Both the position numbers and the translations under genes were made by a program. A stretch of DNA of 64,000 nucleotides from Paraburkholderia aspalathi (GTDB lineage Bacteria > Pseudomonadota > Gammaproteobacteria > Burkholderiales > Burkholderiaceae). Positions 44,719-53,514 of this stretch are shown here, one piece after another; position 1 is the first letter of the stretch, and each line of letters opens with the position of its first letter. The DNA lies in contig NZ_FPBH01000015.1 of assembly GCF_900116445.1 (NCBI RefSeq), positions 1 through 64,000 of the forward strand, written 5' to 3'. The notes below the pieces were generated by a model. It made no database searches. It was given only the letters and a program-made list of their open reading frames with translations, and was not told the origin of the DNA.

Positions 44719-45939
44719 ATGAATAAAAGTATCAGACGAGTAGACGTTGTGCTGTTGGGCGCAGCGATCGCGGCTTCTGTGCCGGTTTTCGCGCAAAACA
44801 GCGTCACGTTATACGGTATCGTCGACAACGGCTTTTCTTATACGAACAATCAGACGTCGCTTGGCTCCACTAGCGGAGGAAAATCGGCCGTCAAAATGGC
44901 GCAGGGTGTATTTGCGGGCAGCCGCTTCGGCCTCAAGGGCGCGGAAGACCTGGGTGGCAACACGAAAGCGATCTTCCAGCTTGAGTCCGGCTTCAATTCG
45001 GCAACCGGTGCCCAGCAATACAGCAACGCGATGTTCGGCCGCCAGGCGTGGGTCGGCCTGACCAACCCGACGTACGGTACCTTCACGGCGGGCCGCCAAT
45101 ACGCTTCGTACTACCAGATGCTCTCCCCGTACAGCCCGACCACCTGGATCACCGGCTACTACGGCGCGCATCCTGGCGATATCGACGGCCTCGACACGAT
45201 CTACCGTGCGAACAACACGCTGGAGTACACGTCGCCGAAGCTCTATGGCCTGACGGTGAGCGGATCGTATTCGCTGGGCGGCGTGGCAGGCAGCACGAAC
45301 CAGGGCTCGACCTGGGCGACCGGGATCCAGTATGCGATGGGGCCGGTCGGCCTCGCAGTCGGCTTCTCGCGAATCAATAACTCGACCGCGGGCGGCGGCT
45401 CATGGGGCTCGGATTCGACCACCTCGAACGGCGGCTCGCAAATCGGCGTATCCGCGTTGACGAACGGCTATCAGACCGCGCAGGCGCAACAGCGTTTCGC
45501 TGTGGCTGGCGGCTATAAGTTCAATGGCGCGTGGGATATTACGGCGACCTATTCGAACGTCCAGTACATTCCGGGAACTGGCTCGAAGTTCCACGATACG
45601 GCGATCTTCAATACGGCGGGTACCGTCTTGCACTGGAAACCGGCCGTTGCGTGGGATTTTGCCACGGGGTACAGCTATACCCGTGCTACGCGCGCGAACG
45701 GCATTCAGGACAGTGCGCAATACCACCAGTTCAATCTCTCCGAGTACTACGCGTTGTCCAAACGCACGGGTTTGTATGCGTTGGAGGCCTATCAGAAGGC
45801 GAAGGGCAAGACGCTGGGCACCAACGGCGCCGGGCAGATCATCGACGCCACGGCGACACTCGGCGATGGGTATAACACCACGCCGTCTTCCTCAGGCAGT
45901 CAGTTGGCGGTGGGCGTGGGCCTTATTCACCGGTTCTGA
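44719..45939 (+). CDS. Gram-negative porin, possible GalP counterpart
   Basis: 406 aa from the ATG at 44719, with GGAG upstream; an in-frame TTG at 44704 is less likely. Signal ends PVFAQN, then SVTLYGIVDNGFSYTN; strands GSRFGLKGAEDLGG and QAWVGLTNPTYGTFTAGRQY; C-terminal VGLIHRF. It is the last gene of the dioxygenase/transporter run and is followed by a strong terminator, as a dedicated uptake pore would be. Confidence 0.92.
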   Translation: MNKSIRRVDVVLLGAAIAASVPVFAQNSVTLYGIVDNGFSYTNNQTSLGSTSGGKSAVKMAQGVFAGSRFGLKGAEDLGGNTKAIFQLESGFNSATGAQQYSNAMFGRQAWVGLTNPTYGTFTAGRQYASYYQMLSPYSPTTWITGYYGAHPGDIDGLDTIYRANNTLEYTSPKLYGLTVSGSYSLGGVAGSTNQGSTWATGIQYAMGPVGLAVGFSRINNSTAGGGSWGSDSTTSNGGSQIGVSALTNGYQTAQAQQRFAVAGGYKFNGAWDITATYSNVQYIPGTGSKFHDTAIFNTAGTVLHWKPAVAWDFATGYSYTRATRANGIQDSAQYHQFNLSEYYALSKRTGLYALEAYQKAKGKTLGTNGAGQIIDATATLGDGYNTTPSSSGSQLAVGVGLIHRF

Positions 45940-45960
45940 TTGGTAGTTTTTGCGGTGGGA

Positions 45961-45992
45961 AAGGCCGGGGGCAGTTCAGACCCGGCCTTTTT
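45961..45992 (+). terminator. Rho-independent terminator after porin
   Basis: AAGGCCGGG, an 11-nt loop, CCCGGCCTT then T-run. Ends the gallate-linked transcript about 20 nt after the porin stop. Confidence 0.9.
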
Positions 45993-46134
45993 GCTTTTCG
46001 TGAACGCTTGCACGGCCGCGTGCCGGTTACCGAAACCTATTACATCCGAGGTAATTGGCGAGCCGCACGCTCACGCCTAATCTTCGGTCATCGCGCAACT
46101 CATCCCGAGCGGCGCTTACGATCGAGGACACACC

Positions 46135-46683
46135 ATGTCGACGTTTCACATTCACACGATTGAATCCGCACCCGAACAATCCAGGCCGGTGCTTCGGCAA
46201 CTCGAGCAAAACTTCGGCCTTATCCCTAACATCGCGGGGGCGATGGCTGGATCGCCGGTGTTGATCGGCGGCTTCATCGGCATCTTCCAGAAGGTTCATG
46301 CGGGTACTTTCACGGAAGCGCAGATACAGACGCTATTGCTGACTAACGCAGTGACCAATGCATGCACGTGGGCGGTTGCGTTTCATACTGCGCTCGCGCT
46401 GAAAGAGGGTCTTTCACCCGTCGATGTCGAAGCGATTCGCGATGGCCGCGTACCTGCCGATCGCAAGCATGCCGCGTTGTCCACCTTGACGAAAACGGCG
46501 ATCGAGAAGCGTGGACACCTGGAGGACAGTGACGTGAACCCGTTTCTTGAAGCCGGCTTCCGTCAGGATCAGGTGCTCGAGGTTCTCACGGTGCTGGCTG
46601 CTTCCACTATCACGAACTACGCCGGCAACATCACCAAGCCTCCGCTCGAAGCGCCGTTCCAGGAATATGTCTGGACCGCGTAG
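46135..46683 (+). CDS. AhpD-like / carboxymuconolactone decarboxylase family protein with one active-site Cys missing
   Basis: 182 aa. CMD-family helical fold; the active-site helix reads TNACTWAVAFHTALAL, i.e. C-x-x-A-x-x-x-H where AhpD-type proteins have C-x-x-C-x-x-x-H. The Ala in place of the second Cys argues against a normal disulfide peroxidase cycle. Followed 142 nt later by an XRE regulator in the same direction. Confidence 0.85.
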   Translation: MSTFHIHTIESAPEQSRPVLRQLEQNFGLIPNIAGAMAGSPVLIGGFIGIFQKVHAGTFTEAQIQTLLLTNAVTNACTWAVAFHTALALKEGLSPVDVEAIRDGRVPADRKHAALSTLTKTAIEKRGHLEDSDVNPFLEAGFRQDQVLEVLTVLAASTITNYAGNITKPPLEAPFQEYVWTA

Positions 46684-46825
46684 GTCGCGTCTGGCAGGGC
46701 CGGTCCGCAACTGGGAGTATGCTGACCGGCGCGGTTCGAACGACTGGTTGGCGCCGGACATCTGCGATGCTCCGGCGCCACCGATCACCGAACCTGATCT
46801 GTATCGACTAACGGACCACAGACCG

Positions 46826-47683
46826 ATGAATCCTGCGAATCCCGAAAGGAAGACGCCGCCGAACGACCTCGGCGCGTTGTTGCGTCACTGGAGAGACATG
46901 CGCGGCATCAGCCAATTGGACCTGTCGTTCAACGCGGGTGTCTCGCAGCGTCACATTAGTTTTATCGAAAGCGGACGCAGCGTGCCGAGCCGGCAGATGC
47001 TGTTGGACATCGCTCAGACGCTCGACATTCCTCTGCGCGAACGCAACACGCTGCTATTGGCGGCGGGCTATGCGCCGATGTATGCCGAAGGCGCCTGGAA
47101 CGCCCAGGAAATGCAGAGCGTCACGAAAGCACTTGGGCGAATGTTGCGCCAGCACGAGCCGTTTCCCGCGCTCGTCATGGACCGCTACTGGAACGTGCTG
47201 ATGACCAACGAATCCGCGCCGCGCTTTTTCAATTGCTTCATCGATATGGCTGCGCGCAAGGGACCGCGTAACATGCTGCATCTGATTTTCGATCCGGATG
47301 GAATGCGTCCGTTCGTTGCCGATTGGCAGGCGGTGTCGAATAGTCTGATTCAGCGTGTCTATCGGGAATCGGTTGGTCGCGTGGTCGACGAACAGACGCA
47401 CGAGTTGCTTGCCGCGTTGCGCGCCTATCCGGATGTGCAGTCTGATGTGAAGTCTTCTCAACGGGCCGTGGAAACCGGGGCCGCTGCTGCGGCCATGCCG
47501 GTGATCCCCATCGGTTTCATCAAGGACGGCAAGGTCCTGAACTACTTTTCAATGGTCGCAACCGTGGGCACGCCACAAGCCGTCGCGGCACAGGAGTTGC
47601 GTATCGAATGCATGTTCCCCGCAGACGACGAGACAGAAGCGCGTCATCTCGAGATGATCGACGCGGTCCAGCAACAACACTGA
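46826..47683 (+). CDS. XRE family regulator with MmyB-like ligand domain
   Basis: 285 aa from the ATG at 46826; a longer frame reaching into the AhpD-like gene is rejected. N-terminal Cro/C1-type HTH (LRHWRDMRGISQLDLSFNAG, then VSQRHISFIESGRSVPSRQM) and a C-terminal MmyB-like domain with PALVMDRYWNVLMTNESAPR. Members often control the oxidoreductase or hydrolase gene beside them, here probably the AhpD-like gene. Confidence 0.88.
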   Translation: MNPANPERKTPPNDLGALLRHWRDMRGISQLDLSFNAGVSQRHISFIESGRSVPSRQMLLDIAQTLDIPLRERNTLLLAAGYAPMYAEGAWNAQEMQSVTKALGRMLRQHEPFPALVMDRYWNVLMTNESAPRFFNCFIDMAARKGPRNMLHLIFDPDGMRPFVADWQAVSNSLIQRVYRESVGRVVDEQTHELLAALRAYPDVQSDVKSSQRAVETGAAAAAMPVIPIGFIKDGKVLNYFSMVATVGTPQAVAAQELRIECMFPADDETEARHLEMIDAVQQQH

Positions 47684-47734
47684 ACGGCAGCGCCGGCCAA
47701 CCGCGCCAGCGCCACCCGAACCCGTCAGAACCCA

Positions 47735-48928
47735 TCAGAACCGGTGCCGCAAGCCAATGCTCACAATAGCCTGGGACTGCGTGTCCGACGAGTGGCTGTT
47801 GCCCTTGTCACTGACCGACGCGGTCGCCGCGACCGGATTGCCGAGCGCATCCAGCGTGACGCCGGACGCGTGCTGATAGCCGCCCATCAGATAGACCGTC
47901 GAACGCTTCGAGAGGTTGTACTGCGCGCCGAGCGTCACGTTGTGATATTGCGCGCGCTCATCCACACCTTCCACTTCGCCGCCGCGCGTGTAGCTGTAGC
48001 CTGCGAACAGTTGCACGGCGGGGCGGATCGTCCACTGTCCGAACACGCCCGCGATATTGAACGTCGCATGCCCGTTGAACAACGAATCGGCGCCCGAGCG
48101 GTACTGTACGTTGCTGTAGTTCACACCGAGAATGGCCGGGCCGAAATTGTACGTAGCGCCCGCGCCGATGATCTGTTGCGATTGCGCGCTCGCGTAGCCT
48201 TCATTGATCGATGAATTGAACAGGCCGTCGTCCGTGCCGTTCCATTTGCCGACCGTCGAATCTTGCGGCCCGCTCTTGCTGTTATCCGAACGCTCGTAGC
48301 CGACGCCCACATGCAAAGGGCCGTTGCCGTATCCCGCGCCCACGCTCCACGTGTTCTGCTGCTTCAGGCTGCCCGGTCGACCGCCGAATCCATACAGCGC
48401 GCCGAACGTAAAGCCCGAGTAGTTCGCGCTCGTGTACTTGATCGAATTGTTGACGCGCGCGGTCTGATCGAGATCGTCGATATCGCCCGGATGCGCGCCG
48501 TAGCCACCCACGAACGCGACCGGCGAAACGGGCGCGACGAAGTCGTTCAGCGCGGTGTACTGGCGGCCGAGCGTGACCGTGCCGTATTGCTGGCTGCCGA
48601 TGCCAACGAACGCCTGACGGCCGAACAGGCCGCCGTTCTGGCCGGTCTTGCCGTTGGTGATGTCGAAGCCGTCTTCAAGCAGGAACAGCGCGTTCCAGCC
48701 GCCGCCGAGGTCTTCCTGGCCCTTGATGCCGAAGCGGCTGCCGGAGAGGTTGCCGCTCGTCAACGCGACGTTCGAGTGTCCCGTGTAAGCGCCGACGGAG
48801 CCGGTGCGCTCGTTGCTGCGATAGCTGATACCCGCATCGACGATGCCGTACAGCGTGACAGAGCTCTGCGCGGCCGCAATGCCGGCGAAGGACAACAGCA
48901 GGGGTGCAGCAATCAATTGCTTTTTCAT
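47735..48928 (-). CDS. Gram-negative porin (Burkholderia type)
   Basis: 397 aa. Signal peptide ends AAAQS, then SVTLYGIVDAGISYRS; GSRFGIKGQEDLGGGWNALF; C-terminal VSIGLRHRF. Convergent with the XRE gene. Closest in layout to the porin at 44719 among the four in this window. Substrate unknown. Confidence 0.93.
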   Translation of the reverse strand: MKKQLIAAPLLLSFAGIAAAQSSVTLYGIVDAGISYRSNERTGSVGAYTGHSNVALTSGNLSGSRFGIKGQEDLGGGWNALFLLEDGFDITNGKTGQNGGLFGRQAFVGIGSQQYGTVTLGRQYTALNDFVAPVSPVAFVGGYGAHPGDIDDLDQTARVNNSIKYTSANYSGFTFGALYGFGGRPGSLKQQNTWSVGAGYGNGPLHVGVGYERSDNSKSGPQDSTVGKWNGTDDGLFNSSINEGYASAQSQQIIGAGATYNFGPAILGVNYSNVQYRSGADSLFNGHATFNIAGVFGQWTIRPAVQLFAGYSYTRGGEVEGVDERAQYHNVTLGAQYNLSKRSTVYLMGGYQHASGVTLDALGNPVAATASVSDKGNSHSSDTQSQAIVSIGLRHRF

Positions 48929-49111
48929 CGTGGTTATAGCTCGGTTGGATCGTCTATCTCAAGTCGCCTGCATGGCGATCTCTCTTTTTTCCGCGCGCAC
49001 GCAGTCCGCTCCTGACCAACGGAGCAGATTGCGTGAAGCGGGGGAAGCGGCTTGCGCGACCCTTGTTACTCGCCCTGATTGCGGGCGCGCTGCAAGGGCA
49101 TGTTTAGCGGC

Positions 49112-50479
49112 TTAGTGGCTTAGCGCCGCACCAGGTGGCATTTCGGGCGCATGCACCGTGACAGTCTTGCGGACCTTGGCGACATCCGCCGCGCTGACCG
49201 TCGAACCGGTGTTGCCCCAGCTAGTGCGCACGAAGTTCGTGACGTCAGCGACTTCCTGATCGTTCAGGCGCCAGCCGAAGGCCGGCATCGTGAACGAGGA
49301 GGGCGCGGTTTTCGTACCTTCGAGCGTGTTGCCGGTCAGCAGGACATGAATTAGCGAGGTCGCGTCCTTGCCTTGCACGACAGGATTGCCGCCTAGTGCC
49401 GGGAACACGCGTGTATAGCCGCGGCCGTCACTGCGGTGGCAGGCGGTGCAGTTGTCGCGGTACACGGCGGCTCCTGGCGCTGTGGCGTCGCCGGTGCGCA
49501 GAGCGTGAGCCGCCGTATCGTTGTACACGTACGGCGTTTCCTTCGGATCGGTCGACGGCAGCGTCTTCAGATAACGCGCGATTGCCGTCAGGTCGGCGTC
49601 GTTCATATGCTGCATGCTGTGCTGAACGACGTCGGTCATGCCGCCGAATGCCGCGCTGTGCTGCGTGCGTCCGGTCTTCAGGAATTGCACGATATCGGCC
49701 TCGCTCCACGAGCCGATGCCGGTGCGTGGATTCGCGCGCAGGCTCGACGGGACCCAGCCATCAATCGCTGCGCCGCCCGCGAGAAACTCCGAGCCGTCGA
49801 GATCGCTCAACGCGCGTTCCTGCATCGTCACCGCACGCGGCGTATGGCAGGCGCCGCAGTGGCCGAGGCCCTGCACGAGATAGGCACCGCGTGCGACCAC
49901 CGGGTCGGCATAGTGCTTCGAATTGAACGCCACGGGATCAGGCGCGAACAGATAACGCCAGATGCCGAGCGGCCAGCGCATCGACAGCGGCCAGACGATA
50001 TCGACAGCACGGTTCCCCTGGTTCACCGGTGCGACGCCTTGCGTGAAGTACGCATACAGCGCATGCATGTCGTCATCGCTCAAACGTGCATACGAGGGGT
50101 ACGGCATCGCCGGATACAGCGTGTCGCCGTTCGGCCGCACGCCTGCACGGACCGCGCGATCGAACTGCGCGAAGGTCCATGAGCCGATGCCGGTCTTGCG
50201 ATCGGGCGTGATGTTGGTCGAGTAGATCGCGCCGATCGGCGTGTCGAACTTCAGGCCGCCCGCGAAGGGTTTGCCCGACTGTGCGGTATGACACGCGATG
50301 CAGTCACCGGCACGCGCGAGATATTCGCCGTGCGCGATCAACGCCGCGTCGGATTGACTTGGGGGCGTTGCCGCTTGCGCGGCGAGCGGAACGGACAACG
50401 TAGCCGCCACGCAGAACGACGCTGCGCGCACGCGTCTGAATGCCTGACCCAGGCGTTTCACATCGATGTTTTTCTTCAT
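49112..50479 (-). CDS. Triheme cytochrome c subunit of membrane-bound dehydrogenase
   Basis: 455 aa from the ATG at 50479; the long upstream extension of the frame lies in the flavoprotein gene and is rejected. Signal peptide ends AAQAAT. Three heme c sites: CIACHTAQ, CGACHTPR and CTACHRSD. This is the electron-transfer subunit of gluconate- or sugar-dehydrogenase complexes, passing electrons to ubiquinone. It overlaps the flavoprotein gene by 4 nt. Confidence 0.94.
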   Translation of the reverse strand: MKKNIDVKRLGQAFRRVRAASFCVAATLSVPLAAQAATPPSQSDAALIAHGEYLARAGDCIACHTAQSGKPFAGGLKFDTPIGAIYSTNITPDRKTGIGSWTFAQFDRAVRAGVRPNGDTLYPAMPYPSYARLSDDDMHALYAYFTQGVAPVNQGNRAVDIVWPLSMRWPLGIWRYLFAPDPVAFNSKHYADPVVARGAYLVQGLGHCGACHTPRAVTMQERALSDLDGSEFLAGGAAIDGWVPSSLRANPRTGIGSWSEADIVQFLKTGRTQHSAAFGGMTDVVQHSMQHMNDADLTAIARYLKTLPSTDPKETPYVYNDTAAHALRTGDATAPGAAVYRDNCTACHRSDGRGYTRVFPALGGNPVVQGKDATSLIHVLLTGNTLEGTKTAPSSFTMPAFGWRLNDQEVADVTNFVRTSWGNTGSTVSAADVAKVRKTVTVHAPEMPPGAALSH

Positions 50480-52254
50480 ACGCTCACCAGCGGGCCGGGG
50501 TTCTTCAGATACTGCTCGCGGATCGCACGCGCCGACCAGTAGGCGAGTGCGGCGACAAGGCCGGTCGGGTTGTAGCCGATGCCTTGCGGGAACGCCGACG
50601 CGCCCATCACGAACACGTTGTGCACGTCCCAGCTTTGCAGGTAGCGGTTCAACACGCTCGTCTTCGGATCGGTACCCATGATCGCGCCACCGACGAGGTG
50701 AGTCGTCTGATAGCGGCGCGAATCGAAGTGCGCGCCGAATTCGCGCGTATAGACGCCGATCGATTTCGGCCCCATCTGCTGCGCGATCTTGTGCATCTGC
50801 CCGGTCACGTATTGCGCCATCTTGATGTCGTTGTCCTTCCAGTCGAAGGTCATGCGCAACAGTGGCTGGCCGTATGAATCGCGATAAGTCGGATCGAGAT
50901 CGAGGAACACGTCGCGGTACGACATGTTGGAGCCGTGCGCATCCATCGAAATCGTGTGCGCATAGTGGTCCTTCACCGACTTCTTCCAGTCCACGCCCCA
51001 GTTGGGCGTGCCGGCCGGCGTCGCGATGCCGCTGATCGGTTTGGTGCCGGCCTGATTCACCCACAACGGCGAGCCGCCGACAAAGCCGAGCGGACCGTGA
51101 TCGAAGTTGTCGGCATTGAAGTCGTCGACGGCGACGCCGTTGCCGCCCGCGCCGATGAACGGATTGGTGAAGGTGTCCTTGTCGAAGAACGCGGTGATCG
51201 TCGAGAGGTTCTGATACGCGAAATTGCGGCCGACCACGCCTTCGCCCGAGACCGGGTCATACGGCTTGCCGATGCCCGAGAGCAGAAGCAGGTGGACGTT
51301 GTGATACTGGAACGCCGCGACGATCACGAGATCCGCAGGCTGAAACACTTCGTTGCCCGCCGGATCGACGTACGTCACGCCCTTGGCGCGTTTTTTCGTG
51401 TCATCAAGTTCGACGCGCAGCACGTGGCAACGCGAGCGCAGTTCGAAATTCGGCGACTGCTTCAGCGCAGGCAGGATGTTCAGATTCGGCGACGCCTTCG
51501 AGTACATGTAGCACGCGTAGCCGCTGCAGAATCCGCAGAAGTTGCACGGGCCCATCTGCACGCCGTACGGGTTCGTGTACGGACCCGAGGTATTCGCCGA
51601 AGGCAGGCGGTACGGGTGCAGTCCGAGTTCGCGCGCGGCCTTGCCGAAGCGCTCGGCCGAGTAGGTGTTCAACTGCGCGGGGAGCGGGAAGTTGTCACTG
51701 CGTGGCGCGTCGAACACGTTACCGTCGCCGACCACCTTGCCGTTGACTTTATAGGCCTGGCCCGAGGTGCCGAACACTTTCTCGGCGAAGTCAAAATGCG
51801 GTTCGAGTTCGTCGTAGCTGACGCCGTAATCCTGAATCGTCATGCCGTCAGGAATGAAGCGCTTGCCGTAGCGCTCTTCATAGTGGCTCTTCAGACGCAG
51901 CTCTTCCGGCGTGATGCGGAAATGCACGCCCGACCAGTGCAAGCCGGCGCCGCCGACGCCTTCGCCCGGCAGAAACGCAGCAAGCTGCCGATAAGGCAGT
52001 GCCGTTTCGCCGACGTTATGACGGATCGATACGGTGGTCTTGGAGAGATCGAGGAACAGCTTCTTGCGGACGTTGTAGGTCAGCTCGTCGATCGTGTTCG
52101 GATACGCGCCGTCCGGATAGGTGTCGCGATACTCGCCGCGTTCGAGCGCGACCACTTTGAGGCCGGCTTCGGTGAGTTCCTTCGCGAGGATCGCACCGGT
52201 CCAGCCGAAGCCGATGACGACCGCGTCGACGTGCGGTTTGGTTTGTGTAGTCAT
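50476..52254 (-). CDS. GMC family FAD-dependent oxidoreductase (gluconate/sugar dehydrogenase large subunit)
   Basis: 592 aa. N-terminal FAD site VVIGFGWTGAILAKELTEAG with a following VALERG, LHWSGVHFRITPEEL in the GMC signature area, CNFCGFCSGYACYMYSKA (a Cys cluster like the Fe-S site of FAD glucose dehydrogenase), and the closing HLVGGAIMGTDP...NVFVMGASAFPQ. It oxidises sugars or sugar acids in the periplasm. Gamma subunit gene upstream (1-nt overlap), cytochrome downstream. No Tat signal of its own, so the gamma subunit probably escorts it. Confidence 0.93.
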   Translation of the reverse strand: MTTQTKPHVDAVVIGFGWTGAILAKELTEAGLKVVALERGEYRDTYPDGAYPNTIDELTYNVRKKLFLDLSKTTVSIRHNVGETALPYRQLAAFLPGEGVGGAGLHWSGVHFRITPEELRLKSHYEERYGKRFIPDGMTIQDYGVSYDELEPHFDFAEKVFGTSGQAYKVNGKVVGDGNVFDAPRSDNFPLPAQLNTYSAERFGKAARELGLHPYRLPSANTSGPYTNPYGVQMGPCNFCGFCSGYACYMYSKASPNLNILPALKQSPNFELRSRCHVLRVELDDTKKRAKGVTYVDPAGNEVFQPADLVIVAAFQYHNVHLLLLSGIGKPYDPVSGEGVVGRNFAYQNLSTITAFFDKDTFTNPFIGAGGNGVAVDDFNADNFDHGPLGFVGGSPLWVNQAGTKPISGIATPAGTPNWGVDWKKSVKDHYAHTISMDAHGSNMSYRDVFLDLDPTYRDSYGQPLLRMTFDWKDNDIKMAQYVTGQMHKIAQQMGPKSIGVYTREFGAHFDSRRYQTTHLVGGAIMGTDPKTSVLNRYLQSWDVHNVFVMGASAFPQGIGYNPTGLVAALAYWSARAIREQYLKNPGPLVSV

Positions 52255-52985
52255 CAGGTGCGTTTTCCTTCAATCGACACGGGGCCATACGGATAGGCCT
52301 GGCCGTTCTGGTTGACGAAGTCCATGAAATCGGCGCGCGCGCCGGGGAAGCCGATCATCTTCCAGCCGCCCATGTCGCGATTGCCGCCGTGGATTGGGTC
52401 GCAGAAGTAGCCTTCGCGGGTGTTTTGCAGCAACTGGCCGAAGAAGACGCCAGCCGGTACATCCGCGAGTTCGATCGAGCCTTTCTCGAGCGCGGTGAGC
52501 ACGGTGTCGCGTGTGGGGGCGTCGAGGGCGTCGAAAGTATGCGAGTAGGTCTTCGTGCAGTAGGCGTTGACCGCGGCGATGCCGAGGCGGTACAGATCGC
52601 GCGGCACGAGCTTCAACTGATAGCCGAGTTCCGGTGCGCCTTGCTGGAACGGGCCCTGCATGTACCAGAGCGCGCCGTGCGCATACGGCGTGTCCATCTG
52701 CCGGTCGATGAACTCGGGCACGCCGGATTCGACCGCACCCGGGCCTTCGCTGTCCGATGGAATCAGGCGATCGACCGCTGCGTGGATAAACGCCCATTCC
52801 TTTGCGTCGAAGAAATGCGGCTTGTAGTCGGCGCCGGAAGGCTGGCCCGCGGAGGCGGTGCCGCTCGCGCCCTGAGCAGTCGTGGCAGATTGCTTGACTT
52901 CACAACCGGCGAGAGTCCCGGCTGGAACCAGCGCGACAGCCGTGCGTAAGAAGCCGCGGCGGGAGGTAAGAGGAGATTGAGCCAT
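52254..52985 (-). CDS. Gluconate 2-dehydrogenase subunit 3 family (gamma) protein with Tat signal
   Basis: 243 aa from the ATG at 52985; a longer start at 53027 spoils the signal. The signal has the twin-arginine motif SRRGFLRTAVALVPAG and then LAGC, so it may also be a lipoprotein. The rest fits the small subunit (FIHAAVDRLIPSDSEGPGAV, RQMDTPYAHGALWYMQGP, FFGQLLQNTREGYFCDP, GGNRDMGGWKMIGFPGAR). It likely carries the folded flavoprotein across the membrane. Confidence 0.93.
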   Translation of the reverse strand: MAQSPLTSRRGFLRTAVALVPAGTLAGCEVKQSATTAQGASGTASAGQPSGADYKPHFFDAKEWAFIHAAVDRLIPSDSEGPGAVESGVPEFIDRQMDTPYAHGALWYMQGPFQQGAPELGYQLKLVPRDLYRLGIAAVNAYCTKTYSHTFDALDAPTRDTVLTALEKGSIELADVPAGVFFGQLLQNTREGYFCDPIHGGNRDMGGWKMIGFPGARADFMDFVNQNGQAYPYGPVSIEGKRT

Positions 52986-53059
52986 ATTGTTCTTTATCGC
53001 GAGATTAGAACGCGCCGTGCTGCGCACGGACGGTCGTCGGATTTGGGCGCCATAGTAAA

Positions 53060-53073
53060 TGGAACCGGTTCCA
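53060..53073. promoter_or_regulatory. Perfect 14-bp palindrome, LacI/GalR-type operator candidate
   Basis: TGGAACCGGTTCCA, a perfect palindrome with a central CG, as recognised by LacI/GalR repressors. It lies about 75 nt upstream of the dehydrogenase gamma-subunit start. No LacI-family gene is in the window, so a regulator elsewhere would bind it. A second inverted repeat TGAAAGA-N6-TCTTTCA lies at 53129-53148 in the same 529-nt region, which is otherwise non-coding and also holds the amt promoter. Confidence 0.55.
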
Positions 53074-53514
53074 AAGTGTCTCTACTTTTTTACAATAAGC
53101 TGTTTCGTGAAGTGATTAAATGACGTCCTGAAAGAAATATGTCTTTCAAATCATAAGTGTTTTGCCGCGCGGAGCACTGGGAAGTTGACGCGAAAAAGCG
53201 ACGCTTTTTGCTCCGGCCATGGCTCTGAGCGGCCGTTCGGGTGGACGTGGTTTACCCGCGCTTACAGCACGCTGACAACGGCAAGCGGTCGCCGGTCGGG
53301 CCTGAGACGGCCATACGGGGCAGGTGAATCCCGCTATATCTTCCAGCCGTATTGCGCCGGCCCCGGCGCGAGAATACTTTTCGCCTGCCGCAAACGCGCG
53401 AAAACAGACGAAGCCTACAAATTGAAAGAAATTCCGCGCTGAAGGGCTCTTTTCGACGCCTGTGCCTCGCGCCGCCGGGGGCACACATCACGACGATCAT
53501 CAAGGAGACAAGCT

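Noticed and set aside
50480..51064. 195-codon N-terminal extension of the cytochrome c frame
   Set aside because: It lies wholly inside the flavoprotein gene in another frame; the ATG at 50479 gives a signal peptide and a normal operon overlap.
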